From positions 62,001-126,000 of the forward strand of contig NZ_FQWQ01000006.1 in NCBI RefSeq assembly GCF_900129725.1: a stretch of 64,000 bases of DNA. Direction: 5' to 3'. Source of the DNA: Chryseolinea serpens. GTDB taxonomy: Bacteria; Bacteroidota; Bacteroidia; Cytophagales; Cyclobacteriaceae. The notes below the pieces were generated by a model. The model had not been told where the DNA came from and ran no database searches. It was given only the letters and a program-made list of their open reading frames with translations. Every line of letters starts with the position of its first letter. Position 1 is the stretch's first letter. A program made the position numbers and the translations under genes. This document shows, one piece after another, positions 30,745 to 39,948 of the stretch.

Positions 30745-30780
30745 ATTACTTTATAACTTACACAACTCAAATTTATCACT

Positions 30781-31134
30781 ATGGAAAAATTCATGTTGAT
30801 CATTCGCGAAGACCTGAAACGCATCGGTGCGCTGACCGACGAGGAGCGCTTCTCCAATTTGCCCGAACAAATGGAGTGGATCAAGTCCATCGCCGAATCG
30901 GGCAACTACATCGCGGGAGAGCCGCTGGCGGTTCGGGGCCGCTACGTGAGCAAGAATGAAGTGCTGTCCGACGGGCCCTTCATTGAAGCAAAGGAAGGGA
31001 TTGCCGGGTATGACCTGATCATGGCCGAGAACATTGAGCAGGCCGTTGCCATCGCACAGATGTGTCCCCTGGTGATGAAGGGTGTTGCCGTCATCGAAGT
31101 GAGGCCCGTGAGCATGGTCGATACGCTTTCTTAG
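30781..31134 (+). CDS. YCII/DGPF-domain protein
   Basis: 117 residues with the hallmark LSDGPFIEAKEGIAGYDLI, that is the DGPF-x-E motif of the YCII-related family, within a ferredoxin-like fold. Such DGPF proteins are encoded next to ECF42 sigma factors, as here, where the sigma gene starts 37 bases after the stop. Their biochemical role is not settled; they may be targets or partners of the sigma factor. Confidence 0.9.
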   Translation: MEKFMLIIREDLKRIGALTDEERFSNLPEQMEWIKSIAESGNYIAGEPLAVRGRYVSKNEVLSDGPFIEAKEGIAGYDLIMAENIEQAVAIAQMCPLVMKGVAVIEVRPVSMVDTLS

Positions 31135-31171
31135 CCGCTGCAGACGTGGTCCATAACAAACAACATTAGCG

Positions 31172-32410
31172 ATGGTCAGCATAGAGCAAGCCGTAGATAA
31201 ACTTTACAAGGATCATTTTGGAAAAATGGTCAGTGTGCTGCTCTATGCTTCGCGCGACATCGACCCCGAAACGGCAGAAGATCTCGTCCAGGACTCCTTC
31301 TCTGCAGCGCTCACCGATTGGAAGACCAATGGCATACCGCTTAACCCCGCCGGCTGGATTTACAAAGTGTGTCGGAACAAAGCGTTGAACAAGATCAAGA
31401 AAGAAAAACGAATCGAAGGCCTTAACGAAAATACATTCCAGGAGTCCGTAGAGATGCGTTTCTCCGAATCGGTATTGGACGATCAACAGCTGAAACTGCT
31501 CTTTGCCTGTGCGCACCCTGACCTGTCTCCCAAAGTGCAGGTGGTGATCACCCTAAAATATGTTGTCAACCTGAAAGTAGACGTCATCGCCGGCGTGTTG
31601 GGGATGACCGTGGACGGCGTGGATAAATTATTACTCCGCGCCCGGCAAAAGATCAAAGACGAAAAGATCCTTTTGGAAGAGCCACCTTCCGCTGCCCTGC
31701 GACCGCGCCTGCCGACCGTGCACAAGATCATCTATCTCATCTTTAATGAAGGGTACAAATCTTTCCGCGGCACCGAAATCCTGCGCGAAGAATTATGCGA
31801 AGAGGCCTTGTTGCTGAACAAAGCCCTCATGGACGCCCACCTGGGCAACAAACACACCGCGGCCCTCCACGCCCTTATGTTGTTTAATAGCGCCCGCTTC
31901 AAATCCCGATTCGGCACCTCGGGAGAGTTGCTGAATCTCGAAAAACAGGATCGCTCACTTTGGAATAAAGCGTTGATCCAACTGGGCAATGACTTTCTTC
32001 ACGCATCAAAAGGCGAAGAGATCACGTCCTACCACCTGGAAGCCTCTATTGCCTACCTGCACTGTGTGGCCCATTCGTTTGCAGACACCGATTGGGGCAC
32101 GATCACGCAATTGTATGCGCGATTGCTCAATGAGCATCCCAATCCATTCGTGGAACTGAATTATGCCATCGCTCTCTTTTATTCCGGGCAACGGCTTCAG
32201 GCCTTTCAAATCTTGCATGCACTGGAGCGGCATCCCATTCTAAATCAATACTACTTATTGAACTCAGCGCTGGGAAAGCTTCATCACCTGGAAGGCAACG
32301 ACATCTTGGCGAGGCAATATTTAATAAAGGCCTACGACCAAACCGGGTTTGCTAAGGAGCAGGAATTTATTCAGAAAATGATGCTCGAAATGGAAACCGG
32401 TAATTCATAA
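31172..32410 (+). CDS. ECF42-type sigma factor with a C-terminal helical domain
   Basis: 412 residues, far longer than a plain ECF sigma factor (about 180). Residues 1-75 contain region 2 (DPETAEDLVQDSFSAALTDW, PAGWIYKVCRNKALNKIKK) and residues 110-165 region 4 (VVITLKYVVNLKVDVIAGVL, TVDGVDKLLLRARQKIK). The remaining 245 residues are TPR-like helices, which in ECF42 factors are needed for activity and replace an anti-sigma factor. The DGPF gene immediately upstream supports ECF42 membership. Its regulon is not visible. Confidence 0.9.
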   Translation: MVSIEQAVDKLYKDHFGKMVSVLLYASRDIDPETAEDLVQDSFSAALTDWKTNGIPLNPAGWIYKVCRNKALNKIKKEKRIEGLNENTFQESVEMRFSESVLDDQQLKLLFACAHPDLSPKVQVVITLKYVVNLKVDVIAGVLGMTVDGVDKLLLRARQKIKDEKILLEEPPSAALRPRLPTVHKIIYLIFNEGYKSFRGTEILREELCEEALLLNKALMDAHLGNKHTAALHALMLFNSARFKSRFGTSGELLNLEKQDRSLWNKALIQLGNDFLHASKGEEITSYHLEASIAYLHCVAHSFADTDWGTITQLYARLLNEHPNPFVELNYAIALFYSGQRLQAFQILHALERHPILNQYYLLNSALGKLHHLEGNDILARQYLIKAYDQTGFAKEQEFIQKMMLEMETGNS

Positions 32411-32441
32411 GACCGCCCCCTTGAAAGGTACTTCGGAGGTT

Positions 32442-33503
32442 CTATGCTGCGAAACTGCTTCTAATTTTGACCAGCAATTCTTCACACAGACCGCTGTCGG
32501 GGGTCTCGGGTAAATCCGAGCGCTTAAATAACTCTTCTACTATCTGTATTTTTTCATCAGCCCGCGCTAGAAGATCTTCATACGTAAACTCTCCCGCGCG
32601 GACGCGCAATAGCCATTCCCGTTCGGGTCGCCTCACATTCACCTTCTTAAAACGGGCAATTTCTTCCGCCATGTTCAACAAGCGAAAAACGTGCATCATA
32701 TTTTTTGCGTCATAGTTCTTCCCATGCTCAACCGTATTTTCATAGCGCGCTTCGTTTCTCTGGTCCACCCATTCCCAATATTGCTTATATTCTTTGCAGT
32801 ACACCGTGTAACCATCCTTATTAAAGTATAGCGTCGCAGCAGGAGCAAGGCCCTCGGGAATTGAGCTAAGAGAAACGTCATCGGCCTTTTCGTTGGAGCA
32901 TATTCCACGGAATTGTCGCAATGCTTGTGAAGGTGCGAACAAGGCGTATACATCACGCATATGGTTTATGCTTACGAGGCCACACTCCTCCTGTCGATAC
33001 TGCATTCTGTTCAACCATTCAGTCGCAGGGACCGAGCCTTGTCCCTGAACAATATAACAGAAATCCAAAATCGCCTTCCGTTTCTTATCCAGCGGGTTCA
33101 ATATCTTTTTATTTAAACCGCGCGCTTTCTTGATTTGCGCATAGGCATATTGCCCAAAAGTTTGATTGCAAAGCCGGGACAAAAAGAATTCCGGCCGGAT
33201 CAGATCCATGCCGGAGTGGCGATAAAGAATGCAATCCTCCGGGGTGTTCAAAAGCTCCAGAATATTGGGATTATTCTTTAGCAAAAGGTCGACGAATTTC
33301 CAGATCTCATAATACATCTCATCGTTTGTCGCGTTATTGATCTGATCGGTATAGGTCAATCCATAGAATTCCTTCTTGGGCAGAACAAACACGCCCTTTA
33401 TATCTGTATCAGAATGTGGCAATGCCAGGCCATAGGCCTGGCTGCCACTAATACACTTCAGCAAAATGCTGGGTGAATCCTTCTGTAGTTCCTGCAACGT
33501 CAT
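32442..33503 (-). CDS. YcgL-type (COG3541) nucleotidyltransferase
   Basis: 353 residues. The catalytic motif of the polymerase-beta superfamily, GSQAYGLALPHSDTDIKGVF, is at residues 19-38, with GS and the two acidic residues D-x-D in place. The remainder is helical. It overlaps the preceding, related gene by 4 bases (ATGA), so the two are translationally coupled. The family is predicted to transfer nucleotides to RNA or protein, and relatives occur near RNA ligases in repair loci. The actual substrate is unknown. Confidence 0.82.
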   Translation of the reverse strand: MTLQELQKDSPSILLKCISGSQAYGLALPHSDTDIKGVFVLPKKEFYGLTYTDQINNATNDEMYYEIWKFVDLLLKNNPNILELLNTPEDCILYRHSGMDLIRPEFFLSRLCNQTFGQYAYAQIKKARGLNKKILNPLDKKRKAILDFCYIVQGQGSVPATEWLNRMQYRQEECGLVSINHMRDVYALFAPSQALRQFRGICSNEKADDVSLSSIPEGLAPAATLYFNKDGYTVYCKEYKQYWEWVDQRNEARYENTVEHGKNYDAKNMMHVFRLLNMAEEIARFKKVNVRRPEREWLLRVRAGEFTYEDLLARADEKIQIVEELFKRSDLPETPDSGLCEELLVKIRSSFAA

Positions 33504-34246
33504 ACCATGTACTTTCTGAATATTCGATTTAGCGGTTCGTCACCCCCAGCGATACTTGATTCGGGGATCGCTTTTTTGCAGATCCCAATTTGTTCACGTA
33601 TATAATCATTCACCGATTCAACAGGTAAGATCGTGCTTTTCTCGTCTCCAACCGCTTTTTGGCCCAGAAGACCGTCGACCGTTTCATTCAAATCTTCTCT
33701 CATGATCGCCCGGAGTTTGTCAAATTCCATCGGCGGCACCTCCGATCGGCTGGCGATCCATTGACAAGCCAACAGCGTACGCAGCGCGTAGAAATATTTC
33801 TTCAGCCTAACCCGATTTTCCGAAAGATCATTTTCAAAAATACCATTCGTCATGCTAAGATAGTGGTGCATCGCCGCGCGGGGAGAGAAATAGAGCGGCA
33901 TAAGTGCCGTCAACTCGTCAACAAAGCCAGGAACAGCTTCATACACCAGGGGTGACTGCAGCCATTCGTAAAGCGGGGCGTTTGATTTCCGGAAAAGACG
34001 AAGCGCTTTTCGCAGTTCCCATCCACTAATGTCCAGCACATCATTTACCGGAAGTTCAACGACATCACGTTGATCGCTTAGCGACAAGTAGAATTCGGCT
34101 TTATGAACATATATAAAACGCACGTCAAAGTCACTGTCGACCGACGCAAAGCCCCAGGCCCGACTTCCGGATTCGCACGCAAAGAGAATCCGAATATCGA
34201 ATTCCCGCTCCAGGGCTCGCAGTTTTTCTTGGATAATAGCTTTCAT
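33500..34246 (-). CDS. YcgL-type (COG3541) nucleotidyltransferase, second copy
   Basis: 248 residues with the motif ACESGSRAWGFASVDSDFDV (residues 24-43), again G-S and D-x-D of the minimal nucleotidyltransferase fold. It is shorter than and only distantly similar to the overlapping downstream gene, so the pair may act as a heteromer. The two genes form an operon of their own, 7 kb from the RNA ligase. Confidence 0.82.
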   Translation of the reverse strand: MKAIIQEKLRALEREFDIRILFACESGSRAWGFASVDSDFDVRFIYVHKAEFYLSLSDQRDVVELPVNDVLDISGWELRKALRLFRKSNAPLYEWLQSPLVYEAVPGFVDELTALMPLYFSPRAAMHHYLSMTNGIFENDLSENRVRLKKYFYALRTLLACQWIASRSEVPPMEFDKLRAIMREDLNETVDGLLGQKAVGDEKSTILPVESVNDYIREQIGICKKAIPESSIAGGDEPLNRIFRKYMV

Positions 34247-34389
34247 GGCTCGTTTTTCGTTTGTCCTTGCAAAGCTATACTACTGGTGCGCAGCCTTTTT
34301 GCGCAGTTAATTACTTCGCGTTTATTTCTTAATGAACCAGTCTTTTTCCTGCTGAAGAGATTTTCCGCAGCGATTCGTGATTGCAAAAC

Positions 34390-34962
34390 CTATTCGATCT
34401 CAATATCATATTTCGCCAACAACCCCACCAGTCCTTCCCTGCTGAACTTAGCTTTCTTGATCTTATTCTTCTCCGGGTCAAAAGCAAAATTGTAGGCCGT
34501 CCGAAAGTCTGCCTTCTCCAAAATTGTATTTTCAAACGTGGCGCCCGTCAGGTCGCAATTTTCAAACGTGGTGCCGCTCAAGTCCGCATTGGCAAAGTCA
34601 ACCTCTTGGAGGCTGCAATTCTTTACGATCTTCTTTTTGAGCGACAGTTTATAGAACGTTGACAGGTTAAGAATGCAGTCCTCAAAATCGACGGCGAACA
34701 GGAAGGCATTACAGTTGTCAAAATGCAGCCCCAGCAACTTGCATTGTTTGAAGCGGACGTCTTGCATGGAGGTCTGATGGAGCTTGGTGTTGCTAAGGTT
34801 GCAATCCACGAACTCGCAGTCGGAGAATTTTATGTTCGAGAGATCGGCATTTACAAAAGTACATTGCTTGAACTGGCAATTTTCATACTCGTTGTTGGGT
34901 AGTTTCGTTCCGCTGAAATCTTTCTTATCGATTACTTCTTCCCAGGTGCGTTTCTTTTCCAT
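34390..34962 (-). CDS. Pentapeptide-repeat protein
   Basis: 190 residues made mostly of A(D/N)LXX-type pentapeptides: FVNADLSNIKFSDCEFVDCN, FANADLSGTTFENCDL and so on, with the central F or L residues in register over about 30 repeats. This gives a right-handed quadrilateral beta-helix. Qnr-like members mimic DNA and protect gyrase from quinolones; this one could be similar, but there is no direct evidence. It stands alone, reading away from the leader region at 35 kb. Confidence 0.85.
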   Translation of the reverse strand: MEKKRTWEEVIDKKDFSGTKLPNNEYENCQFKQCTFVNADLSNIKFSDCEFVDCNLSNTKLHQTSMQDVRFKQCKLLGLHFDNCNAFLFAVDFEDCILNLSTFYKLSLKKKIVKNCSLQEVDFANADLSGTTFENCDLTGATFENTILEKADFRTAYNFAFDPEKNKIKKAKFSREGLVGLLAKYDIEIE

Positions 34963-35328
34963 AGCGTTGTCAAAAAAAGGGTTTTATCGGTGTTGTCAAA
35001 GGTAGTTCTTACATGCTTGCGGTACGTAGTTTTCGTTTGCGGTTCTGCAATAGCGTTGCGTGTGCGCCACTACCGCAATACCGCAACAACGCAACGTAGA
35101 TGCAAGAAACGCCATTGCGACGAAATTTCAATATCTGTAGATACAATTATGAAAAAGGCCAAACGCATCGGCCTGTACCGTTTGCGTTGCATGCGGTGTT
35201 TGCGATAATATTCGATATGTATTTCACGAATATCTTACAAGAAGTGAACTAAATATTTATTTGATTGAAACACCCCAACATTCCCAAAAGCGCCTCGTTA
35301 ATTCTCTCACAAAACAACACAACATAAA
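34963..35328. other. Intergenic region with inverted repeats
   Basis: No convincing protein gene is seen. The stretch 35040-35110 is rich in GTTGCG/CGCAAC words that can pair with each other. ATATTCG (35208-35214) and CGAATAT (35227-35233) form a 7-bp inverted repeat with a 12-base loop that could be an operator. A 19-codon frame of mostly basic residues (MKKAKRIGLYRLRCMRCLR) ends at 35208, but nothing supports its use. Confidence 0.35.
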
Positions 35329-35358
35329 ATGACAAGCGCTCCCCCTGCTAAGTCTTAA
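35329..35358 (+). CDS. Leader peptide MTSAPPAKS, copy 1
   Basis: A nine-codon frame (ATG at 35329, TAA at 35356) encoding MTSAPPAKS. The same peptide is encoded at 35507 with three third-position changes and no amino acid change, which argues that it is translated. It contains a Pro-Pro pair, which slows ribosomes unless EF-P helps. A GCTGCAG/CTGCGGC hairpin follows about 30 bases after the stop. Confidence 0.7.
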   Translation: MTSAPPAKS

Positions 35359-35506
35359 AGCCTGCACCAGGCATCTCTCTCCTGCTGCAGCACTCCAGAC
35401 TGCGGCACACATTCACCCGACAATAGTACTACACGATCCGAGAGTTACCCAGCCATGACGTGGCGACGTGCTCCCGTGATCAAAAAGAAAATTAAAAAAC
35501 AAAACC

Positions 35507-35536
35507 ATGACAAGCGCACCTCCTGCCAAGTCTTAA
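35507..35536 (+). CDS. Leader peptide MTSAPPAKS, copy 2
   Basis: Second nine-codon frame (ATG at 35507, TAA at 35534) with the identical product. The codons for Ala4, Pro5 and Ala7 differ from copy 1 only at the third base. The downstream hairpin is kept as GCTGCAG/CTGTGGC, a G-C to G-T change. A further perfect hairpin CACTGCAA-N5-TTGCAGTG lies at 35631-35651. The operon start codon is at 35724. Confidence 0.7.
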   Translation: MTSAPPAKS

Positions 35537-35630
35537 GCCTGCATCGGGCATCTTCAAACCCGCTGCAGCGATTTCCGACTGTGGCATAGAACCATCCTCC
35601 TCTAATTCAGAATTTTCCAGTGGCCTCCCA

Positions 35631-35651
35631 CACTGCAATGGCGTTGCAGTG
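35631..35651 (+). other. Hairpin in the leader of the OmpA/ABC operon
   Basis: CACTGCAA (35631-35638) and TTGCAGTG (35644-35651) form a perfect 8-bp stem with a 5-base loop. No T-tract follows directly. It lies between leader peptide 2 and the first operon gene and may be part of a riboregulator. Confidence 0.6.
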
Positions 35652-35723
35652 CACGCCTCTATCTTTTCGAATTAGAGTTGTTCAAAGTCGTTTTCGATTC
35701 TCTTTTCACTTAACCAAACAACT

Positions 35724-36371
35724 ATGGCTAATCTTTTAAAGAAAGCTATGGGCCTCTTCGTGGAATTCGATGAAGGTCCTGATGATCAACGCGCGCCGCG
35801 CAACGATTCTTCGCCAACGCCACCCCCACGCGCCACCGCACGGGCCGTGTTGAACGCGGAAGAACTCGACAAGTTCGGGAAGCACTTCGAGAAGTTGTTC
35901 GACCAGCAAAACTTGCCGGGACCGGACTACTACGAATTCATGAAGATGATGGAAACGCTCGAAGCACACATCCGCGATGAGAAGGCGCGGATCTCAGCCA
36001 CGTTCGCAGCCCTGGCCATTCAAGGTTTGACAAAAGAAAAACTTGTCGAGACCGCGAAGACCTACCAGGAGATCATCCGTCACGACCAGGCGCAGTTTGA
36101 AAAAACAGCGGCGGAAAAACGTGACAAGGAGATCGGTCAGAAAATAAAAGATGTGCAAGGCCTGGAGGAAAACATTACCCGCCATGCCGAGACCATCCAA
36201 AAGCTGACCAAAGAGATCGCGGACTCCCAGCAAGCCATGGAAAAATTAAAGCAAACCATTGCCGAAGAGGAAGGCAAACTGAACAAGAACAAGCAAGGCT
36301 ACCTGACGGCCTGCGAAGCCATGTTCGGAAAGATTGCAGACGACATAACCAAAATTCAAACAAACCTATAA
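35724..36371 (+). CDS. Coiled-coil cytoplasmic protein of unknown function
   Basis: 215 residues. A proline-rich, disordered stretch (SSPTPPPRATAR, about 30-42) links a short N-terminus to a globular segment (ELDKFGKHFEKLFDQQNLPG). Residues 120-205 are a strong coiled coil (EKRDKEIGQKIKDVQGLEEN and following). No signal peptide or membrane helix. First gene of a five-gene operon, 3 bases before the next. The coiled coil may pair with that of the next protein. Confidence 0.75.
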   Translation: MANLLKKAMGLFVEFDEGPDDQRAPRNDSSPTPPPRATARAVLNAEELDKFGKHFEKLFDQQNLPGPDYYEFMKMMETLEAHIRDEKARISATFAALAIQGLTKEKLVETAKTYQEIIRHDQAQFEKTAAEKRDKEIGQKIKDVQGLEENITRHAETIQKLTKEIADSQQAMEKLKQTIAEEEGKLNKNKQGYLTACEAMFGKIADDITKIQTNL

Positions 36372-36374
36372 ACT

Positions 36375-37337
36375 ATGGAAACACAAATTTTTCCCGCAGA
36401 TGCACAACAATTGAAATCGTACTGGAAGCGACCCGGTGGAAAATTCGGCACGGTGGCCGGCCTGGGTATCCTCACCGCGATAGGATACTACGTGTTGCCG
36501 GTACTCACCGCGGTGGTATGGAACACTTTCAACTTCGGTGTAGCGCTGGCCTGTCTGGGTGTATTTCTCTACTGCATCACGCACCGAAAATTTCGCATGA
36601 GTCTCTTTTATCTCTATGAGATCCTCATGAAGAAACTGGTGGGCGTGGTGATCGAACTCGACCCGTTCATCATCGCGGAAGACTACATCAGCGACATGCA
36701 AGAAGAGCGTGAAAAACTCTACAAGCAAGCCACCGATGTGGACGCACAAAAGGAGAAGATCCATGCCAAGATGCGTGAAAAGGAAGGTGAGATCAATAAG
36801 CTGATGACCAAGGCGCAGGTGGCCAAAGAAAAGGGCATGATGCCCGAACTGGGCAACGCCACGCGACAGATCGGCCGCTTGAAGGAATACGTCCAACAGC
36901 TCTCGCCCATCTTCGAGAACCTGTCGCGCATCGGCGACTACCTCACCAAGGTGCACAAGAACAGCGCCTACCTCATCGAGGATGCGAAGAACGAGCTGGA
37001 GGTGAAGAAGGACCTGTACAAATCCGTGACCTCCGGCAATCGTGCACTGACCTCGGCGCTGAAGATCTTCAAAGGCGATCCGGAGAAGAAAATGATGGTG
37101 GAGCAGTCGATGGAATTTTTGAAGGAAGACATTGCCGGCAAACTGGCCAACATGAAAAAGGCCATCAGCTACTCGTCGGACTTCATGAAGTCGATCGACC
37201 TCGACAACGCTACCTACGAAAAGGAGGGCTTGAAGATGCTGGACAAATTCAATCCCGACAGCGAGTTCAAACTCACCGTGTCGTCGCGACAGTCGACCGG
37301 TACGAGTGGTAGCGACTATGGTGACCTTTTAAAATAA
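36375..37337 (+). CDS. Membrane-anchored coiled-coil protein
   Basis: 320 residues with two adjacent hydrophobic segments at about 24-45 and 49-68, then a long helical coiled-coil domain (residues 95-260, e.g. EEREKLYKQATDVDAQKEKI) with PspA-like charge periodicity, and a Ser/Thr/Gly-rich tail. It is probably an inner-membrane protein with a large cytoplasmic rod. Its gene follows the other coiled-coil gene by 3 bases and precedes the OmpA-fused binding protein. I do not recognise the family. Confidence 0.75.
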   Translation: METQIFPADAQQLKSYWKRPGGKFGTVAGLGILTAIGYYVLPVLTAVVWNTFNFGVALACLGVFLYCITHRKFRMSLFYLYEILMKKLVGVVIELDPFIIAEDYISDMQEEREKLYKQATDVDAQKEKIHAKMREKEGEINKLMTKAQVAKEKGMMPELGNATRQIGRLKEYVQQLSPIFENLSRIGDYLTKVHKNSAYLIEDAKNELEVKKDLYKSVTSGNRALTSALKIFKGDPEKKMMVEQSMEFLKEDIAGKLANMKKAISYSSDFMKSIDLDNATYEKEGLKMLDKFNPDSEFKLTVSSRQSTGTSGSDYGDLLK

Positions 37338-37378
37338 ACAATGCAAAACAATTTTCTTAAACCAAAACAACAACTCAT

Positions 37379-39148
37379 ATGGCAGTAAAAATTAAAACAT
37401 CCGGAAAAGTAGTCATGATCCTCGTCGTGCTGGCCACGATATTCGCCGCCAAAGTAGGGTGGTGGGATAAACGCCCACGCGAGGCCAAGCAATCACAAGA
37501 AATCGGCCGCGTGGCCTTGCCCGACGCGCCCGAAGCCTCGCTGGCCGGTCAGGCCATGATGTTGCCCTTGCCCGCACCGAAGGAATCCGTGAACGGCGGT
37601 ACCAAGATCGTGTGGAAGATCATGGCGTGGAACTCGCAGTTCCCGCTCATGTATGCCAACGGTGGCGCGGTGACCACGCAAGGTTCCTTGCTGGACAAGG
37701 CGAAACTTCAAGTCGATATCTCGCGCCAGGACGACTGTTTCAAGTCGCTGGCCGACATCGTGAAGTTCGCGCAGGACTATAAAGACCATCCTAACTCCAC
37801 CCCCGGTGTGTTCGCGTCCTTCATGGGCGACGGTATGCCGGCCTTCTTCGCCTCGTTGTCGAAGGAGTTGGAGCCGCTGGGTCCCGAGTATCAGCCCATC
37901 GCTTTCTATGCCATGGGTAAATCATACGGTGAAGACCAGTTGATGGGTCCCGCCGATTGGAAGAAGAATCCTTCCTCGGCCCTGGGTAAAACAGTAGCCT
38001 GCGTGCTGCGCGACGGTGACATGAACATCCTGTTGAAATGGGCTGGTGACAACAACCTGCGGGTGAACCCCGACGAGACGACGTTCGACAAGAACGCCAT
38101 CAACCTGATCGCTGCCGCCGACTTCCTGGACGCTGGTAACAAATATATCTCCGGCTACAAAGAGAAGCGCAAGATCGTGGAGAATGGCAAGAAGCTCAGT
38201 GAAGAAGTCACGGTAGGTGTAGATGCCGTCGCCACCTGGACGCCTTGCGACGTGAACATCGCACAAAAGAAAGGTGGTCTGGTGACCATTGCCAACACCA
38301 AGCAGTATGCTTCGCAGATGCCAAACATCACGATCACCATCAAGAAGTTTGCGTATGATCACCGCACCGACATCGAGAACCTCATCATGGCCCTTAGCCA
38401 GGCGGGCGACCAGGTGAGATCGTTCAAAGAAGCCAAGGCGTTTGCCGCCAATGTATCGGCAAAAGTATATAACGAGCAAAGCGGCGACTACTGGTTGAAG
38501 TATTACAACGGTGTAACCGAAAACGACATGCAAGGTGTGCCGGTAACGCTCGGTGGTTCGATGGCTTTCAACCTGCAGGATGCTGCCAACATGTTCGGTC
38601 TTGGCAAGGATGGTATCGACCGCTACAAGATCGTCTACACTACCTTCGGTGACATTTTGTCGAAGATGTACCCGGAGTATATGGCAACTTACCCCCAGTA
38701 TAGCGTGGTGGTAGATAAATCGTTCCTCGTATCGGTGATTGCCAACCACGGCGAGCTGATGGAAGGTAAGGCCTTGCAAGTGGCGTATTCGAACGAGATC
38801 ACGAGCGAAGTTTCTTCGAAGTCGTACCAGATCCAGTTTGAGACGGGTAGCGCGTCGATCAAACCCGAGTCGTATAGGTTGCTGGACGAGATCCTGCAAA
38901 GCTCGGTGGTCGCCGAAGGTCTGAAGGTGGGTGTGTATGGTCACACCGACAACGTGGGTGGCGCACAATCGAACCAGGCGCTTTCGGAAGCGCGCGCCAA
39001 TTCGGTGAAGAGCTACTTGTTGAGCAAAGGTTTGTCGTCTCAGCGTATTGAAGCAAAAGGTTTTGGTCCATCCAATCCCATCGCTGATAATGCCACGGCT
39101 GCGGGCCGCGCTCAGAACCGTCGTGTACAAATTGTTTTAGGTGAATAA
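37379..39148 (+). CDS. NitT/TauT-type binding protein fused to an OmpA domain
   Basis: 589 residues. An N-terminal anchor (VVMILVVLATIFAAKVGWW, residues 11-29) leads to a periplasmic binding-protein-like domain (about 70-440), with features such as PGVFASFMGDGMPAFFASLS and DMNILLKWAGDNN. Residues 485-589 are an OmpA peptidoglycan-binding domain: YQIQFETGSASIKPESYRLL, VYGHTDNVGG and NRRVQIVLGE. It could link solute capture to the cell wall. The ABC permease and ATPase follow, with a gap of 5 bases and an overlap of 4 bases. The fusion is unusual; the ligand is unknown. Confidence 0.78.
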   Translation: MAVKIKTSGKVVMILVVLATIFAAKVGWWDKRPREAKQSQEIGRVALPDAPEASLAGQAMMLPLPAPKESVNGGTKIVWKIMAWNSQFPLMYANGGAVTTQGSLLDKAKLQVDISRQDDCFKSLADIVKFAQDYKDHPNSTPGVFASFMGDGMPAFFASLSKELEPLGPEYQPIAFYAMGKSYGEDQLMGPADWKKNPSSALGKTVACVLRDGDMNILLKWAGDNNLRVNPDETTFDKNAINLIAAADFLDAGNKYISGYKEKRKIVENGKKLSEEVTVGVDAVATWTPCDVNIAQKKGGLVTIANTKQYASQMPNITITIKKFAYDHRTDIENLIMALSQAGDQVRSFKEAKAFAANVSAKVYNEQSGDYWLKYYNGVTENDMQGVPVTLGGSMAFNLQDAANMFGLGKDGIDRYKIVYTTFGDILSKMYPEYMATYPQYSVVVDKSFLVSVIANHGELMEGKALQVAYSNEITSEVSSKSYQIQFETGSASIKPESYRLLDEILQSSVVAEGLKVGVYGHTDNVGGAQSNQALSEARANSVKSYLLSKGLSSQRIEAKGFGPSNPIADNATAAGRAQNRRVQIVLGE

Positions 39149-39153
39149 AAAAA

Positions 39154-39948
39154 ATGTCAATGGATATCATCAAAAGTGTGTTTCGTCCATTGACCCAGAT
39201 CAAGGGCCGCACTTCCATAACGCTTGTCGTTGTGGAAGCGCTGGCGGCCCTGCTGGCCTGGGAGATCTTCGGACAACATGGACTGATCCCCACGCCCTCC
39301 AAAATTATGGTGGCCGTCGGGCGGATCGTTACCTCGGCCTATTTCACCGACAACCTGTTCAGCAGTCTCTCGCTCACCTTGTCGGGCATGGGAATTTCAA
39401 TTGTCCTGGCGCTGGTGGTGAGCTATCTCTCGCTGATCCCGGTGTTCGCACCGGTGACGCGCTTCATCGTGAAGTGCCGCTACCTGACCTTGACAGGATT
39501 GATCTTTCTGTTCACTCTGTTGACGCAGGATGGTCACCAATTGAAGCTCAGCCTGCTCATCTTTGGGATCGTTCCTTTCTTCGTGACCTCCTTGTTGTCG
39601 ATCATCGACAGCATCAACACACAGGAATACGATCTCTGCAAGACGCTGCGGATGAACCATTGGCAGACCCTGCTGGAGGTGGTGATCGTGGGCCGGCTGG
39701 ACCAGGTATTTGAAGTGATGCGCCAGAACTTTGCCATCGCCTGGATGATGATCACCATGGTGGAAGGACTCAGCATGTCGGAGGGCGGCTTGGGCACGAT
39801 GCTCATCAAGTCGAACAAGTATATCGACCTGAGCACGGTGTTTGCCATCCTGGTCATCATTTTCGGGTTGGGTATTTTCTTTGACTACTTGTTGAAGCAA
39901 ATGCGCTACTGGCTTTTTCCGTATACTAAAATCGAAAAACGATCATGA
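39154..39948 (+). CDS. NitT/TauT-type ABC transporter permease
   Basis: 264 residues with about six hydrophobic segments. The conserved cytoplasmic loop of binding-protein-dependent permeases is present around CKTLRMNHWQTLLEVVIVGR, corresponding to the EAA motif. The N-terminal half (GQHGLIPTPSKIMVAVGRIV) resembles SsuC/TauC-type permeases for sulfonates, nitrate or thiamine precursors. It overlaps the ATPase gene by 4 bases. With the OmpA-fused protein it should form an importer-like complex, but transport activity is not assured. Confidence 0.85.
   Translation: MSMDIIKSVFRPLTQIKGRTSITLVVVEALAALLAWEIFGQHGLIPTPSKIMVAVGRIVTSAYFTDNLFSSLSLTLSGMGISIVLALVVSYLSLIPVFAPVTRFIVKCRYLTLTGLIFLFTLLTQDGHQLKLSLLIFGIVPFFVTSLLSIIDSINTQEYDLCKTLRMNHWQTLLEVVIVGRLDQVFEVMRQNFAIAWMMITMVEGLSMSEGGLGTMLIKSNKYIDLSTVFAILVIIFGLGIFFDYLLKQMRYWLFPYTKIEKRS

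Noticed and set aside
30781-32410. DGPF-ECF pair as a novel system
   Set aside because: It matches the described ECF42 arrangement (DGPF partner, C-terminal TPR-like domain), so it is annotated but not listed as new.
34990-35208. 72-codon frame in the 35 kb intergenic region
   Set aside because: Low-complexity, repeat-derived sequence with no recognisable domain and no ribosome-binding site.
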